Origin: Palsa-504 sp963767565
Lineage (GTDB): Bacteria > Actinomycetota > Actinomycetes > Streptosporangiales > Streptosporangiaceae
Direction: 5' to 3'
Length of the DNA: 64,000 bases
Assembly: GCA_963767565.1 (NCBI GenBank)
Contig: CAVYEG010000006.1
Coordinates: 1,984,001 to 2,048,000 of the forward strand
In this document: one piece after another, positions 25,947-34,162 of the stretch
Layout: every line of letters starts with the position of its first letter
Numbering within the stretch: the first letter of the stretch is position 1
Notes under the pieces: generated by a model
The model's input: only the letters and a program-made list of their open reading frames with translations
Told to the model about the DNA's origin: nothing
Database searches by the model: none
Position numbers and translations under genes: made by a program

Positions 25947-26717
25947 GTGACTGAGACCAGGATGCCCGGCGACCAGCGCTGGATCGACCTCGACGGCGCC
26001 GATAACATGCGCGATCTGGGCGGCCTGGAGGTCATCGGCGGCGGGCGAACCCGCTTCGACCGGTTGCTGCGATCGGGCACACTCCAGGACCTCACCGCCG
26101 ACGACGTTTCGTACCTGGCAAAGGACATGGGCGTGCGCACGGTCCTAGACCTGCGCCTGCCCGGCGAGGCGGAACGGGAGGGTTCAGCGCTCGCGGATAT
26201 TCCGGTGGTGCGCTATCTTTCGCTGCCGCTTTCTTCGGCGGGCCATATCCGGCCGGACACGGTGGCGGACGCAGCCGAGATAGATATCGTGGCCCACTAC
26301 GTCGCTCTCCTGGAGGGAAGCTCCGAGAATATCGTCACGGCCGCGCGCGTATTCGCCGACGAAGCGAAGTTGCCCGCCGTATTCCACTGCGCCGCTGGCA
26401 AGGATCGCACCGGCGTGCTGGCGGCGGTGGTGCTTGACGCCGTGGGTGTCAGCAGTGCTGCGATCGTCGCCGACTACGCCCTCACGCAACAGCGGATGCG
26501 GCAGATCAGCACCCGGCTGCTCCGGCTGGAGACCTACCGCGAGATGCGGGCACTCAGTAACGGCATCAAGGGAGCCGCGACGGCGGACGAGGCCTCGATG
26601 GCCGCGTTCCTCGACCAGCTGCACGCACAGTACGGCGGTGGCGCCGGTTACCTGACCGCGCACGGGATGGACGGCACCGAACTCGCTACCTTGCGCGCAA
26701 CGCTCGTTCAATCCTGA
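25947..26717 (+). CDS. Tyrosine-protein phosphatase (DSP/PTP-like, HCX5R)
   Basis: GTG 25947 gives 256 residues; TTG 25926 and ATG 25962 are alternatives. The catalytic P-loop is HCAAGKDRTG, the HCX5R signature with Cys nucleophile. Upstream features match the Y_phosphatase3 family: DGADNMRDLGGL, RLLRSGTLQDLTADDV and TVLDLRLPGEAE. These enzymes dephosphorylate Tyr (or lipids) in the cytoplasm and are frequent in actinobacteria. The preceding 284-base gap (25663-25946) contains a less GC-rich segment at 25850-25930, the probable promoter region. No adjacent kinase is seen. Confidence 0.9.
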   Translation: MTETRMPGDQRWIDLDGADNMRDLGGLEVIGGGRTRFDRLLRSGTLQDLTADDVSYLAKDMGVRTVLDLRLPGEAEREGSALADIPVVRYLSLPLSSAGHIRPDTVADAAEIDIVAHYVALLEGSSENIVTAARVFADEAKLPAVFHCAAGKDRTGVLAAVVLDAVGVSSAAIVADYALTQQRMRQISTRLLRLETYREMRALSNGIKGAATADEASMAAFLDQLHAQYGGGAGYLTAHGMDGTELATLRATLVQS

Positions 26718-26769
26718 CCCACAGGCAACCGCCGGGCCGCGTGGTCAACCTGATCGATGTGCCATCGGG

Positions 26770-26783
26770 CCGGTTATAACCGG
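26770..26783. promoter_or_regulatory. Perfect 14-bp palindrome CCGGTTATAACCGG
   Basis: A fully self-complementary 14-mer in the 260-base gap between the phosphatase gene and the end of the binding-protein gene on the other strand. Its position between 3' ends makes an operator role uncertain, but the sequence has operator-like symmetry. Confidence 0.3.
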
Positions 26784-26977
26784 ATCTCCGCGACATCGAT
26801 CCGGTCGCGCCGCCGCCGCGCGACCGCACATACCGGACAAACGGGCAGTATTCCAGCTGCAGCCGCCGCGGGCGGCGGCCAGCCCCGACGTGCCGCCCGG
26901 GCCGCCGGACGAACGAGAGCCCTGGCCGTGGCTGCTGAGCCTCCAGTGCACGGTAGGTAGAGTGAGGCTACAGAAAC

Positions 26978-27751
26978 TCAGCGGCGCCGGGTACGGTCAC
27001 GGCTGCGGGAACCGGACGCGGCGGTGACACCGGACACAGCTAAGCGGGCGGCGGCGGCCAGCTGGGCGGCGAGGGCGGGGCGGGCGGTGACCAGGGACGG
27101 ACCGTACCAGGTCAGGTCGCGTCCTTCGACCAGGGCGACCCGGTGACCGGGGAACATCTCGGGGCCGTCTTCGGCGCTGAACGGGTACGGCTCGTCGGGC
27201 AGGACGATGAGGCTGGGCTGGCGTGCGGCGATATCGGCCAGGTCGGCGTGCGGGTAGCGGCGGGGGTGGTCCGCGTAGACGTTGTCCAGGCCGAGCCGGG
27301 CGGCTAGGTCGCCGGTGAAGGTACCCGAGCCCACCACCATCCAAGGATCCCGCCAGATCGGGATGGCCGCTCGGGTCCGCGGCCCGGGCGCGGGCTCGGC
27401 CCAGACCTGCTCAGCCCGGGAAAGCCACGACGGCTCGGGCCAGCCCAGCGCCACGCCGAACATCCGGCGCAGGGACGCCAGCGCCTCATCCAGGTCCCTG
27501 ATCACCGTCACCCACACCGGCACGCCGGCCGCGCGGAGGCGTTCTACGTCGACGCGGCGGTTCTCTTCCTGGTTGGCCAGCACCAGGTCGGGCTCGAGCG
27601 CCCTGATCGCGGCCAGGTCGGGGTTCTTAGTGCCGCGGACCCGAGCCACCTCCAGGTCCGCGGGATGGGTACACCAGGTGGTCGCGCCGACCAGGGCACC
27701 GGGCTGGGTCACCGCCACCGACTCGGTCAGGGACGGCACCAGGGACACCAC
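26978..27751 (-). CDS. BtuF-like helical-backbone substrate-binding protein (cobalamin/metal-chelate type)
   Basis: GTG 27751 gives 257 residues. The fold is that of periplasmic cobalamin- or siderophore-binding proteins: VVSLVPSLTESVA, GATTWCTHPADLE, RGTKNPDLAAIRALEPDLVL, YADHPRRYPHADLADIAARQ and PSLIVLPDEPYPF. Homologues usually begin about 15-45 residues earlier. In this frame the upstream codons encode two copies of DDLGHPVSLTRPAP, and the frame stays open into the previous gene with only a CTG (27892) as candidate start overlapping its stop. No signal peptide, lipobox, permease or ATPase gene is present, so this looks like the cytoplasmic actinobacterial variant rather than a complete importer. 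Likely co-transcribed with the upstream dehydrogenase. Confidence 0.75.
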   Translation of the reverse strand: MVSLVPSLTESVAVTQPGALVGATTWCTHPADLEVARVRGTKNPDLAAIRALEPDLVLANQEENRRVDVERLRAAGVPVWVTVIRDLDEALASLRRMFGVALGWPEPSWLSRAEQVWAEPAPGPRTRAAIPIWRDPWMVVGSGTFTGDLAARLGLDNVYADHPRRYPHADLADIAARQPSLIVLPDEPYPFSAEDGPEMFPGHRVALVEGRDLTWYGPSLVTARPALAAQLAAAARLAVSGVTAASGSRSRDRTRRR

Positions 27752-27758
27752 CCGGCGG

Positions 27759-27839
27759 GCCGGGCGGGTCAGCGAGACCGGGTGGCCGAGATCGTCGGGG
27801 GCCGGGCGGGTCAGCGAGACCGGGTGGCCGAGATCGTCG
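27759..27839. repeat. 42-bp tandem duplication at the 5' end of the binding-protein gene
   Basis: Two copies of a 42-base unit (27759-27797 and 27801-27839 are identical over 39 bases) encode the segment DDLGHPVSLTRPAP twice on the minus strand. One copy matches the N-terminal strand normally found just before the first conserved motif of this protein family, so the second is an in-frame duplication. Confidence 0.85.
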
Positions 27840-27888
27840 CGGGGTGCGGTCGGTCCGGTGGGGTAGCCGGGATCGGTATGCGGCGTGA

Positions 27889-28758
27889 TCAGCTCTGCGC
27901 CTGGTAGTCGTAGAAGCCGCGGCCGGTCTTGCGGCCGAGCAGGCCGGCGTCGGTCATGCGGCGCAGCAGCGGCGGGGCGGCGTAGAACGGTTCCTTGTAT
28001 TCCTCATACATCGAGTCCGCCACGGCCTTGAGCGTGTCCAGGCCGATCAGGTCGGCCAGCCGGAGCGGTCCCATGGGGTGCGCGCAGCCAAGCGTCATGC
28101 CGAGGTCGATGTCCTCGGCGGTGGCGTACCCGGCGTCGAGCATCCGGATGGCGGCCAGCAGGTACGGCACCAGCAGGGCGTTAACCACGAACCCGGACCG
28201 GTCCGGGGCCTTGATCGTGGTCTTGCCCAGGGTCTTGGTGACCAGCGCGGTGACGCGCTCGACCACGCCGGGGCTGGTGAGGACGGACGGGATCACCTCG
28301 ACCAGCCGCTGCACCGGCACGGGATTGAAGAAGTGCAGGCCGACGACCCGCTCGGGCCTGCGCGTGGCCTGGGCGACCTGGATGATGGGGATCGAGGAGG
28401 TGTTGCTGGCCAGGATCGTATCGGGCCTGGCCACCGCCCGGTCCAGCTCGGCGAACAGCGCGGCCTTGACCACCGGGTTTTCCGTGGCAGCCTCGATCAC
28501 GAGCTCGCGGTCGGCCAGGTCCTCCAGGCGGGTGGTGAGCCTCAGCCGGGCGAGCGCGGCGTCCCGGTCCTCGGCGGTGATCTTCCCGGCCCGGACCGCG
28601 CGGGCCAGCGAGGCCTGGATCCTGGCCAGGCCGGCCTCGGCGGCCGCGCTGTCGATCTCGCGCACGATGACGTCCAGGCCGCCGCGGGCACAGATCTCGG
28701 CGATGCCCGACCCCATCAGCCCGCAGCCTGCCACGCCGACCCGGGTGATTTCGCTCAT
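27889..28758 (-). CDS. 3-hydroxybutyryl-CoA (3-hydroxyacyl-CoA) dehydrogenase
   Basis: A 289-residue enzyme, the normal length for the monofunctional family. The N-terminal Rossmann fold has the NAD motif GVAGCGLMGSGIAE. The catalytic region shows EAATENPVVKAALFAELD, ILASNTSSIPI, the active-site GLHFFNPVPVQRLVEVIP with the catalytic histidine, and DRSGFVVNALLVPYL. The C-terminal dimerisation domain has DLGMTLGCAHPMGPL and ends GRKTGRGFYDY. It oxidises (S)-3-hydroxyacyl-CoA to 3-oxoacyl-CoA with NAD(P) in beta-oxidation or butyrate metabolism. It lies 14 bases after a mutase remnant on the same strand. The binding-protein gene follows and may overlap its stop. Confidence 0.92.
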   Translation of the reverse strand: MSEITRVGVAGCGLMGSGIAEICARGGLDVIVREIDSAAAEAGLARIQASLARAVRAGKITAEDRDAALARLRLTTRLEDLADRELVIEAATENPVVKAALFAELDRAVARPDTILASNTSSIPIIQVAQATRRPERVVGLHFFNPVPVQRLVEVIPSVLTSPGVVERVTALVTKTLGKTTIKAPDRSGFVVNALLVPYLLAAIRMLDAGYATAEDIDLGMTLGCAHPMGPLRLADLIGLDTLKAVADSMYEEYKEPFYAAPPLLRRMTDAGLLGRKTGRGFYDYQAQS

Positions 28759-28772
28759 GTAGATCCTCTCTC

Positions 28773-29201
28773 TCAGACGTTACGCCGGTACTGACCGCCC
28801 ACCTCGAAGAACGCTTCGGTGATCTGCTGCATGCTGCACACCCGGGCCGCGTCCATCCGGGCGGCGAACACGTTGCCGCCCGAGCGCGCGACCTCCTTCA
28901 GGGCGGCCAGGGCCGCATGGGCCGGCTCGCGGTGCTGCTCGGTGAAGTCACGGACCCGTTCCAGCTGGGACTTCTTTTCTTCCTCGGTGGCGCGGGCCAG
29001 TTCGGCCGGAGCGGCGACGGTGCCGGCCGGGTTGCGGAAGGTGTTGACCCCGATCAGCGGCAGCGTGCCGTCGTGCTTGCGCTGCTCGTACAGCATGGAC
29101 TCGTCCTGGATCCGGCCGCGCTGGTAGCCGGTCTCCATCGCGCCGAGCACCCCGCCGCGGGCCAATATTTGGACGTTAAAGTAATTGGCGGGCAGTGTCA
29201 A
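28773..29201 (-). pseudogene. C-terminal remnant of a fused isobutyryl-CoA/methylmalonyl-CoA mutase (IcmF type)
   Basis: The last 140 or so residues of an IcmF-like mutase are intact: LPANYFNVQILARGGVLGAM, METGYQRGRIQDESMLYEQR, GTLPLIGVNTFRNP and a terminal Gln/Glu-rich helix ending EVGGQYRRN. Full-length proteins have over 1000 residues with a B12 domain, a GTPase domain and a TIM barrel; all of that is absent upstream, where a MarR gene begins 31 bases away. A TTG at 29201 or ATG 29137 could start a truncated product. A promoter-like pair overlaps its 5' end, so the fragment may still be transcribed with the downstream dehydrogenase. Confidence 0.75.
29173..29201 (-). promoter_or_regulatory. 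Near-consensus sigma-70-type promoter for the mutase remnant and dehydrogenase
   Basis: Read on the minus strand, TTGACA (29201-29196) is separated by exactly 17 bases from TAACGT (29178-29173). The flanks CCAAT...ATTGG (29162-29187) form an imperfect inverted repeat suitable for a MarR dimer, and a MarR gene starts 31 bases away divergently. Confidence 0.5.
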
Positions 29202-29231
29202 GCGGGCAGCGCCAGGCCGTACGGTAGGTGA

Positions 29232-29768
29232 GTGCCCGATCCAGACCCGTTCGACCCCATTGCCGAAGCCCACCGCCAGTGGAGCATCCGATGGCCCGCG
29301 CACGCCGATCACATGGCGGCCGTCACTTCCGTCATGCGCGTGCAGCAGCTGCTGCTGGCCCGGATCGAGGCCGTCCTCGCCCCGCACGGGCTGACCTTCG
29401 CCGCCTACGAGGCGCTCCGCCTGCTCGCCTTCACCCGGAGCGGGTCCATGCCGATGGGCAAGATGGGCGAGCGCCTGATGGTCCACCCGGCCTCGGTCAC
29501 CAACGCCATCCGCCGGCTGGAACAGCGCGGGCTGGTCGAACGGCAGGCCTCGGCCGGGGACCGGCGGGTCGTGCTGGCCACCATCACCGAGGGCGGCCGC
29601 GCGGTAGCCCGCGACGCCACCGCCGCCCTCAACCAGGCCAGCTTCGGCATCGCGGCCCTGTCCCCCGGCGAGACGGCCGAGCTCACCGCCATGCTGCGGC
29701 ACGTCCGCGTCGCGGTGGGCGACGTCGCGGACCCGGCCGGCCGCCGTAGCGCCGCGCCGGCCCGCAGC
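29232..29768 (+). CDS. MarR family transcriptional regulator, 3' boundary unclear
   Basis: GTG 29232 starts a typical MarR protein: helical dimerisation region MRVQQLLLARIEAVLAPHGL, winged helix with RLLAFTRSGSMPMGKMGERL, MVHPASVTNAIRRLEQRGLV and wing RQASAGDRRVVLATITEGGR. A C-terminal helix with LSPGETAELTAML follows, about 165 residues in all. No in-frame stop follows at the expected point; the frame stays open to 31145 over the whole antisense strand of a P450 gene. I end the feature at about 29768, where protein-like composition ceases. The native stop may have been lost at a junction near the convergent P450 gene. It probably regulates the divergent promoter at 29173-29201. Confidence 0.75.
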
Positions 29769-29771
29769 TCG

Positions 29772-31088
29772 TTATCCCGGGGCCGAACGGTCCGTGGTGC
29801 CTGCCGCCCGCCGGCCGAAGCGGATGGGCAGGGCCCTGAACGAGTAGAACAGCAGCCCGGGGTTGCGCTCGACCGGCTGGCCGGGGTCGAGCGCGAGGTC
29901 GTCGAGCCGCGCCAGCAGGCGCTCGAACGCGGTCACCAGCTCCTGCCTGGCCAGCGGCGCGCCCACGCAGGCGTGCGGGCCCTGCCCGAACGACATGTGC
30001 CGCATCACGTGCTCGCGGGCGACGTCGAACGCGTCGGGCGCGGCGAAGGCCTCGGCGTCGCGGTTGGCGGCGCCGTAGCGGACGTGCAGGATGGCGCCCT
30101 TGGGGATGGGGACGCCGTGGAGCTCGACGTCCCTGGTGGTCTTGCGGAACAGGCCCTGGACCGGAGCCAGCATGCGCAGCGACTCCTCGGCGAAGGTCTT
30201 GATCAGGCTGGGATCGTTTTTCAGGAGGCGGCACTGCTCGGGGTGCTCGGTGAGCAGCCACATGGCGGAGGTGATCGCGTCGGCGGTGGTGATGTAGCCG
30301 CCGGTGATGAGCTGCTGCAGGAGGTTCTGCAGCTCGGGCATGGACAGCGGGCGTTCTTCCTCTTCCGACGCCGCGACCAGGGCGGAGATCAGGTCGCCGG
30401 TCGGATGGGCGCGGCGCGCCGCGAACACGTCGGCCAGGTAGTGCTGCGCCTCGGCCTCGATGTCGGCGTAGGCGATCGCCGTGTCCTCGTCGGTCAGCAG
30501 GCCCTGGGCGGGGGCGAGCATGGCGTCGGCCCAGCGCCGGAACGTGCCGATCTCGCTGGCGGCCAGGCCGAGCTGCTCGCTGATCACGATGCCCGGCAGC
30601 GGGAAGGCGAACTCCTGGACAAACTCGCAACGGCCCCGGCCGGCGAAGGAATCGATGAGCTGGTCGCAGATGCGCTGCACGCCGGGGACCATCTGGCGGA
30701 CCCGGCCGGGCGAGAACACCTTGTTCAGCAGGCGGCGGTAGCGGGTGTGCTCGGGCGGGTCGGACTGGTGCAGGGTCGGGACGTGCGGCCAGCCTTTTTC
30801 GGCGAGGCGCTGGTGGAACAGCGCGCCGAGCCTGCGGGCTTGCTCGCCGGACAGTTCCTCCAGGTCGAGGGTGTTGGAGTAAGTTTCCGCGTCGCGCAGG
30901 ACGGCGCGCAGGTCCTCGTAGCGGGTCAGCACGTAGAAGCCGGTGCCGGGCATGCGCAGGACCGGCTGCTGCTCGCGCAGCTGCCGGTAGTAAGGGAACG
31001 GGTCGGCCTGCACGGCTGGATCCAGGAGGAGTTCGGCGTCGGATTCGGCCATGTCGGGATCCCTTGGCTGGTCGTGGCGCCGGGTCAC
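29772..31088 (-). CDS. Cytochrome P450
   Basis: A 438-residue P450 with class I bacterial features: SDPPEHTRYRRLLNKVFSP, the I-helix segment GGYITTADAI (Gly-Gly replaces the usual Ala-Gly; the Thr pair is kept), the EESLR ExxR pair, and the haem loop FGQGPHACVGAPLARQE with the proximal cysteine. It should hydroxylate a hydrophobic substrate using electrons from a ferredoxin not encoded nearby. GTG 31088 overlaps the stop of the DUF2252 gene as GTGA, suggesting translational coupling. ATG 31052 behind AAGGG is an alternative start. Convergent with the MarR gene. Confidence 0.92.
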   Translation of the reverse strand: MTRRHDQPRDPDMAESDAELLLDPAVQADPFPYYRQLREQQPVLRMPGTGFYVLTRYEDLRAVLRDAETYSNTLDLEELSGEQARRLGALFHQRLAEKGWPHVPTLHQSDPPEHTRYRRLLNKVFSPGRVRQMVPGVQRICDQLIDSFAGRGRCEFVQEFAFPLPGIVISEQLGLAASEIGTFRRWADAMLAPAQGLLTDEDTAIAYADIEAEAQHYLADVFAARRAHPTGDLISALVAASEEEERPLSMPELQNLLQQLITGGYITTADAITSAMWLLTEHPEQCRLLKNDPSLIKTFAEESLRMLAPVQGLFRKTTRDVELHGVPIPKGAILHVRYGAANRDAEAFAAPDAFDVAREHVMRHMSFGQGPHACVGAPLARQELVTAFERLLARLDDLALDPGQPVERNPGLLFYSFRALPIRFGRRAAGTTDRSAPG

Positions 31089-32485
31089 AGGCCGCGCTCG
31101 ATGGGCAGGACGCCTTGCTTGGCGGCCTGGACGAGAGCGGCGTGATCGGCTTCGGTCTGGTCGGCGTACAGGCGGGCGAACCGGGCCAGGGCGGTATCGA
31201 GGCGGTCGGAGGAACCGGCGTAACCGACGATCATCGACGCGCCGCTGGTCCGGGCGTGGCCCTTGGCCAGCAGGTGGCCGGTGATGGCGGCGTAGTCGGC
31301 CAGGGCCGCGGCGTCGATGGAGTCCAGGGCCACGCTGCCCTTCATGTTCCGGAACTGGCGGACGTAGTACTGCCGCCCGTCGACCGTGGTCCAGCCCAGC
31401 AGCGGATCGCTGACCGTCTGCAGGGCCTGCTGGTACTCCACGACCCGCTGGCCCTGGTGCGCGTGCCAGGCCCCCTCGCCGTGCACGTAGCGGGCGAAAA
31501 CCGACCGGCGGGCCTGCTTGAGCTGGAGGAACAGCACGTCATCGGGGCTGCTGCCCTCGAGCAGCGCGACGTAGGCGCGCAGCCCCACGCTGCCCACGCC
31601 GACCACCTTGTGGGCGATGTCGATCAGCGTGTACCCGCCCAGGGCCCGCCGCCAGTGCGGGGCCAGGGTGCCCAGGTACTCATCGAGCCCGCGAGCGACC
31701 TGGTCCGCCTCGGCGTAGTTGATCCTGGTCACCAGCGGCGGGTCCTCCACGATGCGGCGCTGCCCGTCGCGTTCGCTGGTGAACCTGGGCAGCGCCCGGT
31801 CACTGGTCCGGCGGCGGGCCCGGGCCGCGGCCCGCTTGATCTCGGCGCGCAGCGACCTTCCGATCGCCCGCTGCTGCGGCAGCCGGTCCGCGTCCAGCCG
31901 CTGATAGGACCGGGCCAGCAGCGGAGTCGAGGCCAGCGCGCGGACCTCGTCCCGGTACCCGGTCACGCACTGCCGCACCGCCGCCTCGCACTCCGCCTCG
32001 CCGGCGCCGTTCTGCCGGCCCGCGACCCAGATGCTGGCCACCAGGCGGCGCAGGTCCCACTCCCAGCCGCCGGGGTGCGCCTCGTCGAAGTCGTTCAGGT
32101 CGATGACCAGATCCCGCTGCGGCGAGGCGTAGAAGCCGAAGTTGCCCAGGTGCGCGTCACCGCAGATCACCGGCGCGATGCCGGTCGACGGCAGCCCGGC
32201 CACGTCCGCGGCCATCACGACCGCCGCGCCGCGCAGGAAGCCGTACGGGGTGGCGGCCATCCGGCCTACCCGCACCGGGACCAGCCAGTCCAGCCGGCCC
32301 TGGTGGGACTCGATGATCAGCTGCACCGGATCGGGGCGGCCGGCCGGGGCGGACCAGTCCCCCAGCGAGCGGCGCGGCACCTGGCGGCGGAGCTCCCGGC
32401 CCATCCGGTACCGGTCCTGCCTGCGAGGTCGACCGGCGCCGGAGCGAGGTGAACGCCTCGCTGTCCGCCGAGGCCAGCACGACAT
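31085..32485 (-). CDS. DUF2252 family protein
   Basis: A 466-residue frame. ATG 32404 (MGRELRRQVPRRS) is a good alternative because that is where similarity to the family begins and an AGGACC lies upstream. The kinase-like fold of DUF2252 shows: RVGRMAATPYGFLRGAA, PVICGDAHLGNFGFY, the Asp-rich VIDLNDFDEAHPGGWEWDL, and late motifs VVGVGSVGLRAYVALLEG, LQLKQARRSVF and YYVRQFRNMKGS. Its biochemical role is unknown; the GDxHxxN and DFD pattern resembles aminoglycoside phosphotransferase-type kinases. The next frame at 32430-32525 also looks partly protein-like, so a small N-terminal frameshift is possible. It lies between zwf and a P450 gene in one apparent operon. Confidence 0.85.
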   Translation of the reverse strand: MSCWPRRTARRSPRSGAGRPRRQDRYRMGRELRRQVPRRSLGDWSAPAGRPDPVQLIIESHQGRLDWLVPVRVGRMAATPYGFLRGAAVVMAADVAGLPSTGIAPVICGDAHLGNFGFYASPQRDLVIDLNDFDEAHPGGWEWDLRRLVASIWVAGRQNGAGEAECEAAVRQCVTGYRDEVRALASTPLLARSYQRLDADRLPQQRAIGRSLRAEIKRAAARARRRTSDRALPRFTSERDGQRRIVEDPPLVTRINYAEADQVARGLDEYLGTLAPHWRRALGGYTLIDIAHKVVGVGSVGLRAYVALLEGSSPDDVLFLQLKQARRSVFARYVHGEGAWHAHQGQRVVEYQQALQTVSDPLLGWTTVDGRQYYVRQFRNMKGSVALDSIDAAALADYAAITGHLLAKGHARTSGASMIVGYAGSSDRLDTALARFARLYADQTEADHAALVQAAKQGVLPIERGL

Positions 32486-32509
32486 GGTCGTTCTGGCCTC
32501 GGCGCCTGG

Positions 32510-34114
32510 TCAGAGGTTGCGCCACTGGCGGCCGTCTCGCTGGATGAGCTGGCTGGCTTCCTGGGGTCCCCAGGTGGCCGCGTGGTACAGCGGGATCGGG
32601 TCCGGGGACTGCTCCCAGTAGGCCAGCAGGGGGTCGACGATGCGCCAGGACCTGGCCACCTCGTCGGCGCGGATGAACAGCGTGGCGTCGCCGATCAGCG
32701 CGTCGAGGATGACCCGCTCGTAGGCGTCGTCCCGTGATTCGCCGTAGCCCTGGGAGTAGGCGAAGTCCATCGAGGCCTTGCGGAGGCGGAACTCATGTCC
32801 CGGTACCTTGGCGCCGAACCGCAGGCTGATGCCCTCGTCCGGCTGTACCCGCGCCACCAGCGCATCCGGGGCCAGGGTCGTGGCCTCGGCCGGGAACAGC
32901 GGGAGGTGGGGCGGGCGGCGGAACTCCATGACCAGTTCGGTGGTGCGGCGCGGCAGGCGCTTGCCGGTCCTGACGTAGACCGGGACGTCGGTCCACCGCC
33001 AGTTGTCGATGTGCAGCCGCAGCGCCACGAACGTCTCGGTGGCGGACAGCGGGTCGACGCCCTCCTCCTCCCGGTAGGACACGATCAGGTCCTGCCGGGT
33101 GCCGCCCCGGGTGTACTGCCCGCGGACCGCGTCGCTCGCGATGACGTCCGGGTCGGTCAGCGGCCTGATCGCGCGCAGCAGCTTGACCTTCTCATCGCGG
33201 ATGGCCTCGGGGTGGAACGAGGTCGGCGGTTCCATCAGGAACAGCGAGAGCACCTGCAGGACGTGATTCTGGACGATGTCGCGGACCGCCCCGGTGGTGT
33301 CGTAGAACCCGCCGCGCGAGCCCACGCCGAGCGTCTCGGCCACCGTGATCTGCACGTTGTCGACCCAGGTCCGGTTCCAGATCGGCTCGAAGATCGAGTT
33401 CGCGAAGCGCAGCGCCAGCAGGTTCTGCACGGTGTCCTTGGCCAGGTAGTGGTCGATGCGGAAGATCTGCGACTCGGCGAACGACGCGCTGATGTCGGCG
33501 TACAGGCTGCGGGCGCTGGGCTCATCCCAGCCGAACGGCTTCTCGATCACCAGCCGGGGCCAGTCCCCCGCGGTGCTGACGTTCAGCGACGACCGGCCCA
33601 GCTGGACGGCGATGGTGCCGAACAGGCGCGGCGGCGTGGCCAGGTAGAAGACGTGCTGGCCCTTGGTGCCGAGCGCGCGGTCGCAGTCCGCGAGGACCTC
33701 GGCCAGGCGGCGGTAGGTGTCCGGGTCGTCGTAGCCGCCGCTGACGTAGCGGAAGCTGGCCTGGGGTGCCCACTCCGCGGCTGGGCCGGCCGGCGCGCCG
33801 TCCCCGGCCGGGGTTCCCTCCCCCGACAGGCACTTATCCGCCCACTCCTCGTCGCTCATCGCGGTCCGGGCCACGCCGACCAGGGCGAACTCGGGCAGCA
33901 GCCGGTGATGGGCAGCGAGCTGGCGGATCGCCGGAAGGAGCTTGCGCTCGGTCAGGTCACCGGACGCGCCGAAGATGACCAGCGTGCAGGCCGGGGCGCG
34001 CCGGGCCGCGTCGTCGTGCACCGTTTTGTTCACCGCTCCATCATCCAACTCATCAATCCGAGGTAACAGCCCTTGAGGCGAAGAGTTACTGGAGTCGGTA
34101 TCTGACGGCACCAT
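32510..34114 (-). CDS. zwf: Glucose-6-phosphate 1-dehydrogenase
   Basis: A 534-residue enzyme with the NADP-binding GASGDLTERKLLPAI, the substrate-binding RIDHYLAKDTVQNLLALRF, a downstream NHVLQVLSLFLMEPPTS, and WRWTDVPVYVRTGKRL. It oxidises glucose 6-phosphate to 6-phosphogluconolactone and produces NADPH, useful for the PHA synthesis and oxygenases encoded around it. GTG 34033 (preceded by GGAG) is an alternative start that removes a non-conserved 27-residue extension. It is divergent from the PHA synthase gene with under 50 bases between them, and is the first gene of a likely zwf-DUF2252-P450 operon. No tal, opcA or pgl partner is present. Confidence 0.93.
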   Translation of the reverse strand: MVPSDTDSSNSSPQGLLPRIDELDDGAVNKTVHDDAARRAPACTLVIFGASGDLTERKLLPAIRQLAAHHRLLPEFALVGVARTAMSDEEWADKCLSGEGTPAGDGAPAGPAAEWAPQASFRYVSGGYDDPDTYRRLAEVLADCDRALGTKGQHVFYLATPPRLFGTIAVQLGRSSLNVSTAGDWPRLVIEKPFGWDEPSARSLYADISASFAESQIFRIDHYLAKDTVQNLLALRFANSIFEPIWNRTWVDNVQITVAETLGVGSRGGFYDTTGAVRDIVQNHVLQVLSLFLMEPPTSFHPEAIRDEKVKLLRAIRPLTDPDVIASDAVRGQYTRGGTRQDLIVSYREEEGVDPLSATETFVALRLHIDNWRWTDVPVYVRTGKRLPRRTTELVMEFRRPPHLPLFPAEATTLAPDALVARVQPDEGISLRFGAKVPGHEFRLRKASMDFAYSQGYGESRDDAYERVILDALIGDATLFIRADEVARSWRIVDPLLAYWEQSPDPIPLYHAATWGPQEASQLIQRDGRQWRNL

Positions 34115-34162
34115 CGGCCATTAGGCTTAGTGGAGTCAGTGTGTGAGAGTTACACTCCCGGC

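Noticed and set aside
29232..31145. 637-codon plus-strand open frame as one real protein
   Set aside because: Beyond about 29768 it is the antisense of a clear P450 gene and has shadow composition; long antisense frames are normal at this GC content.
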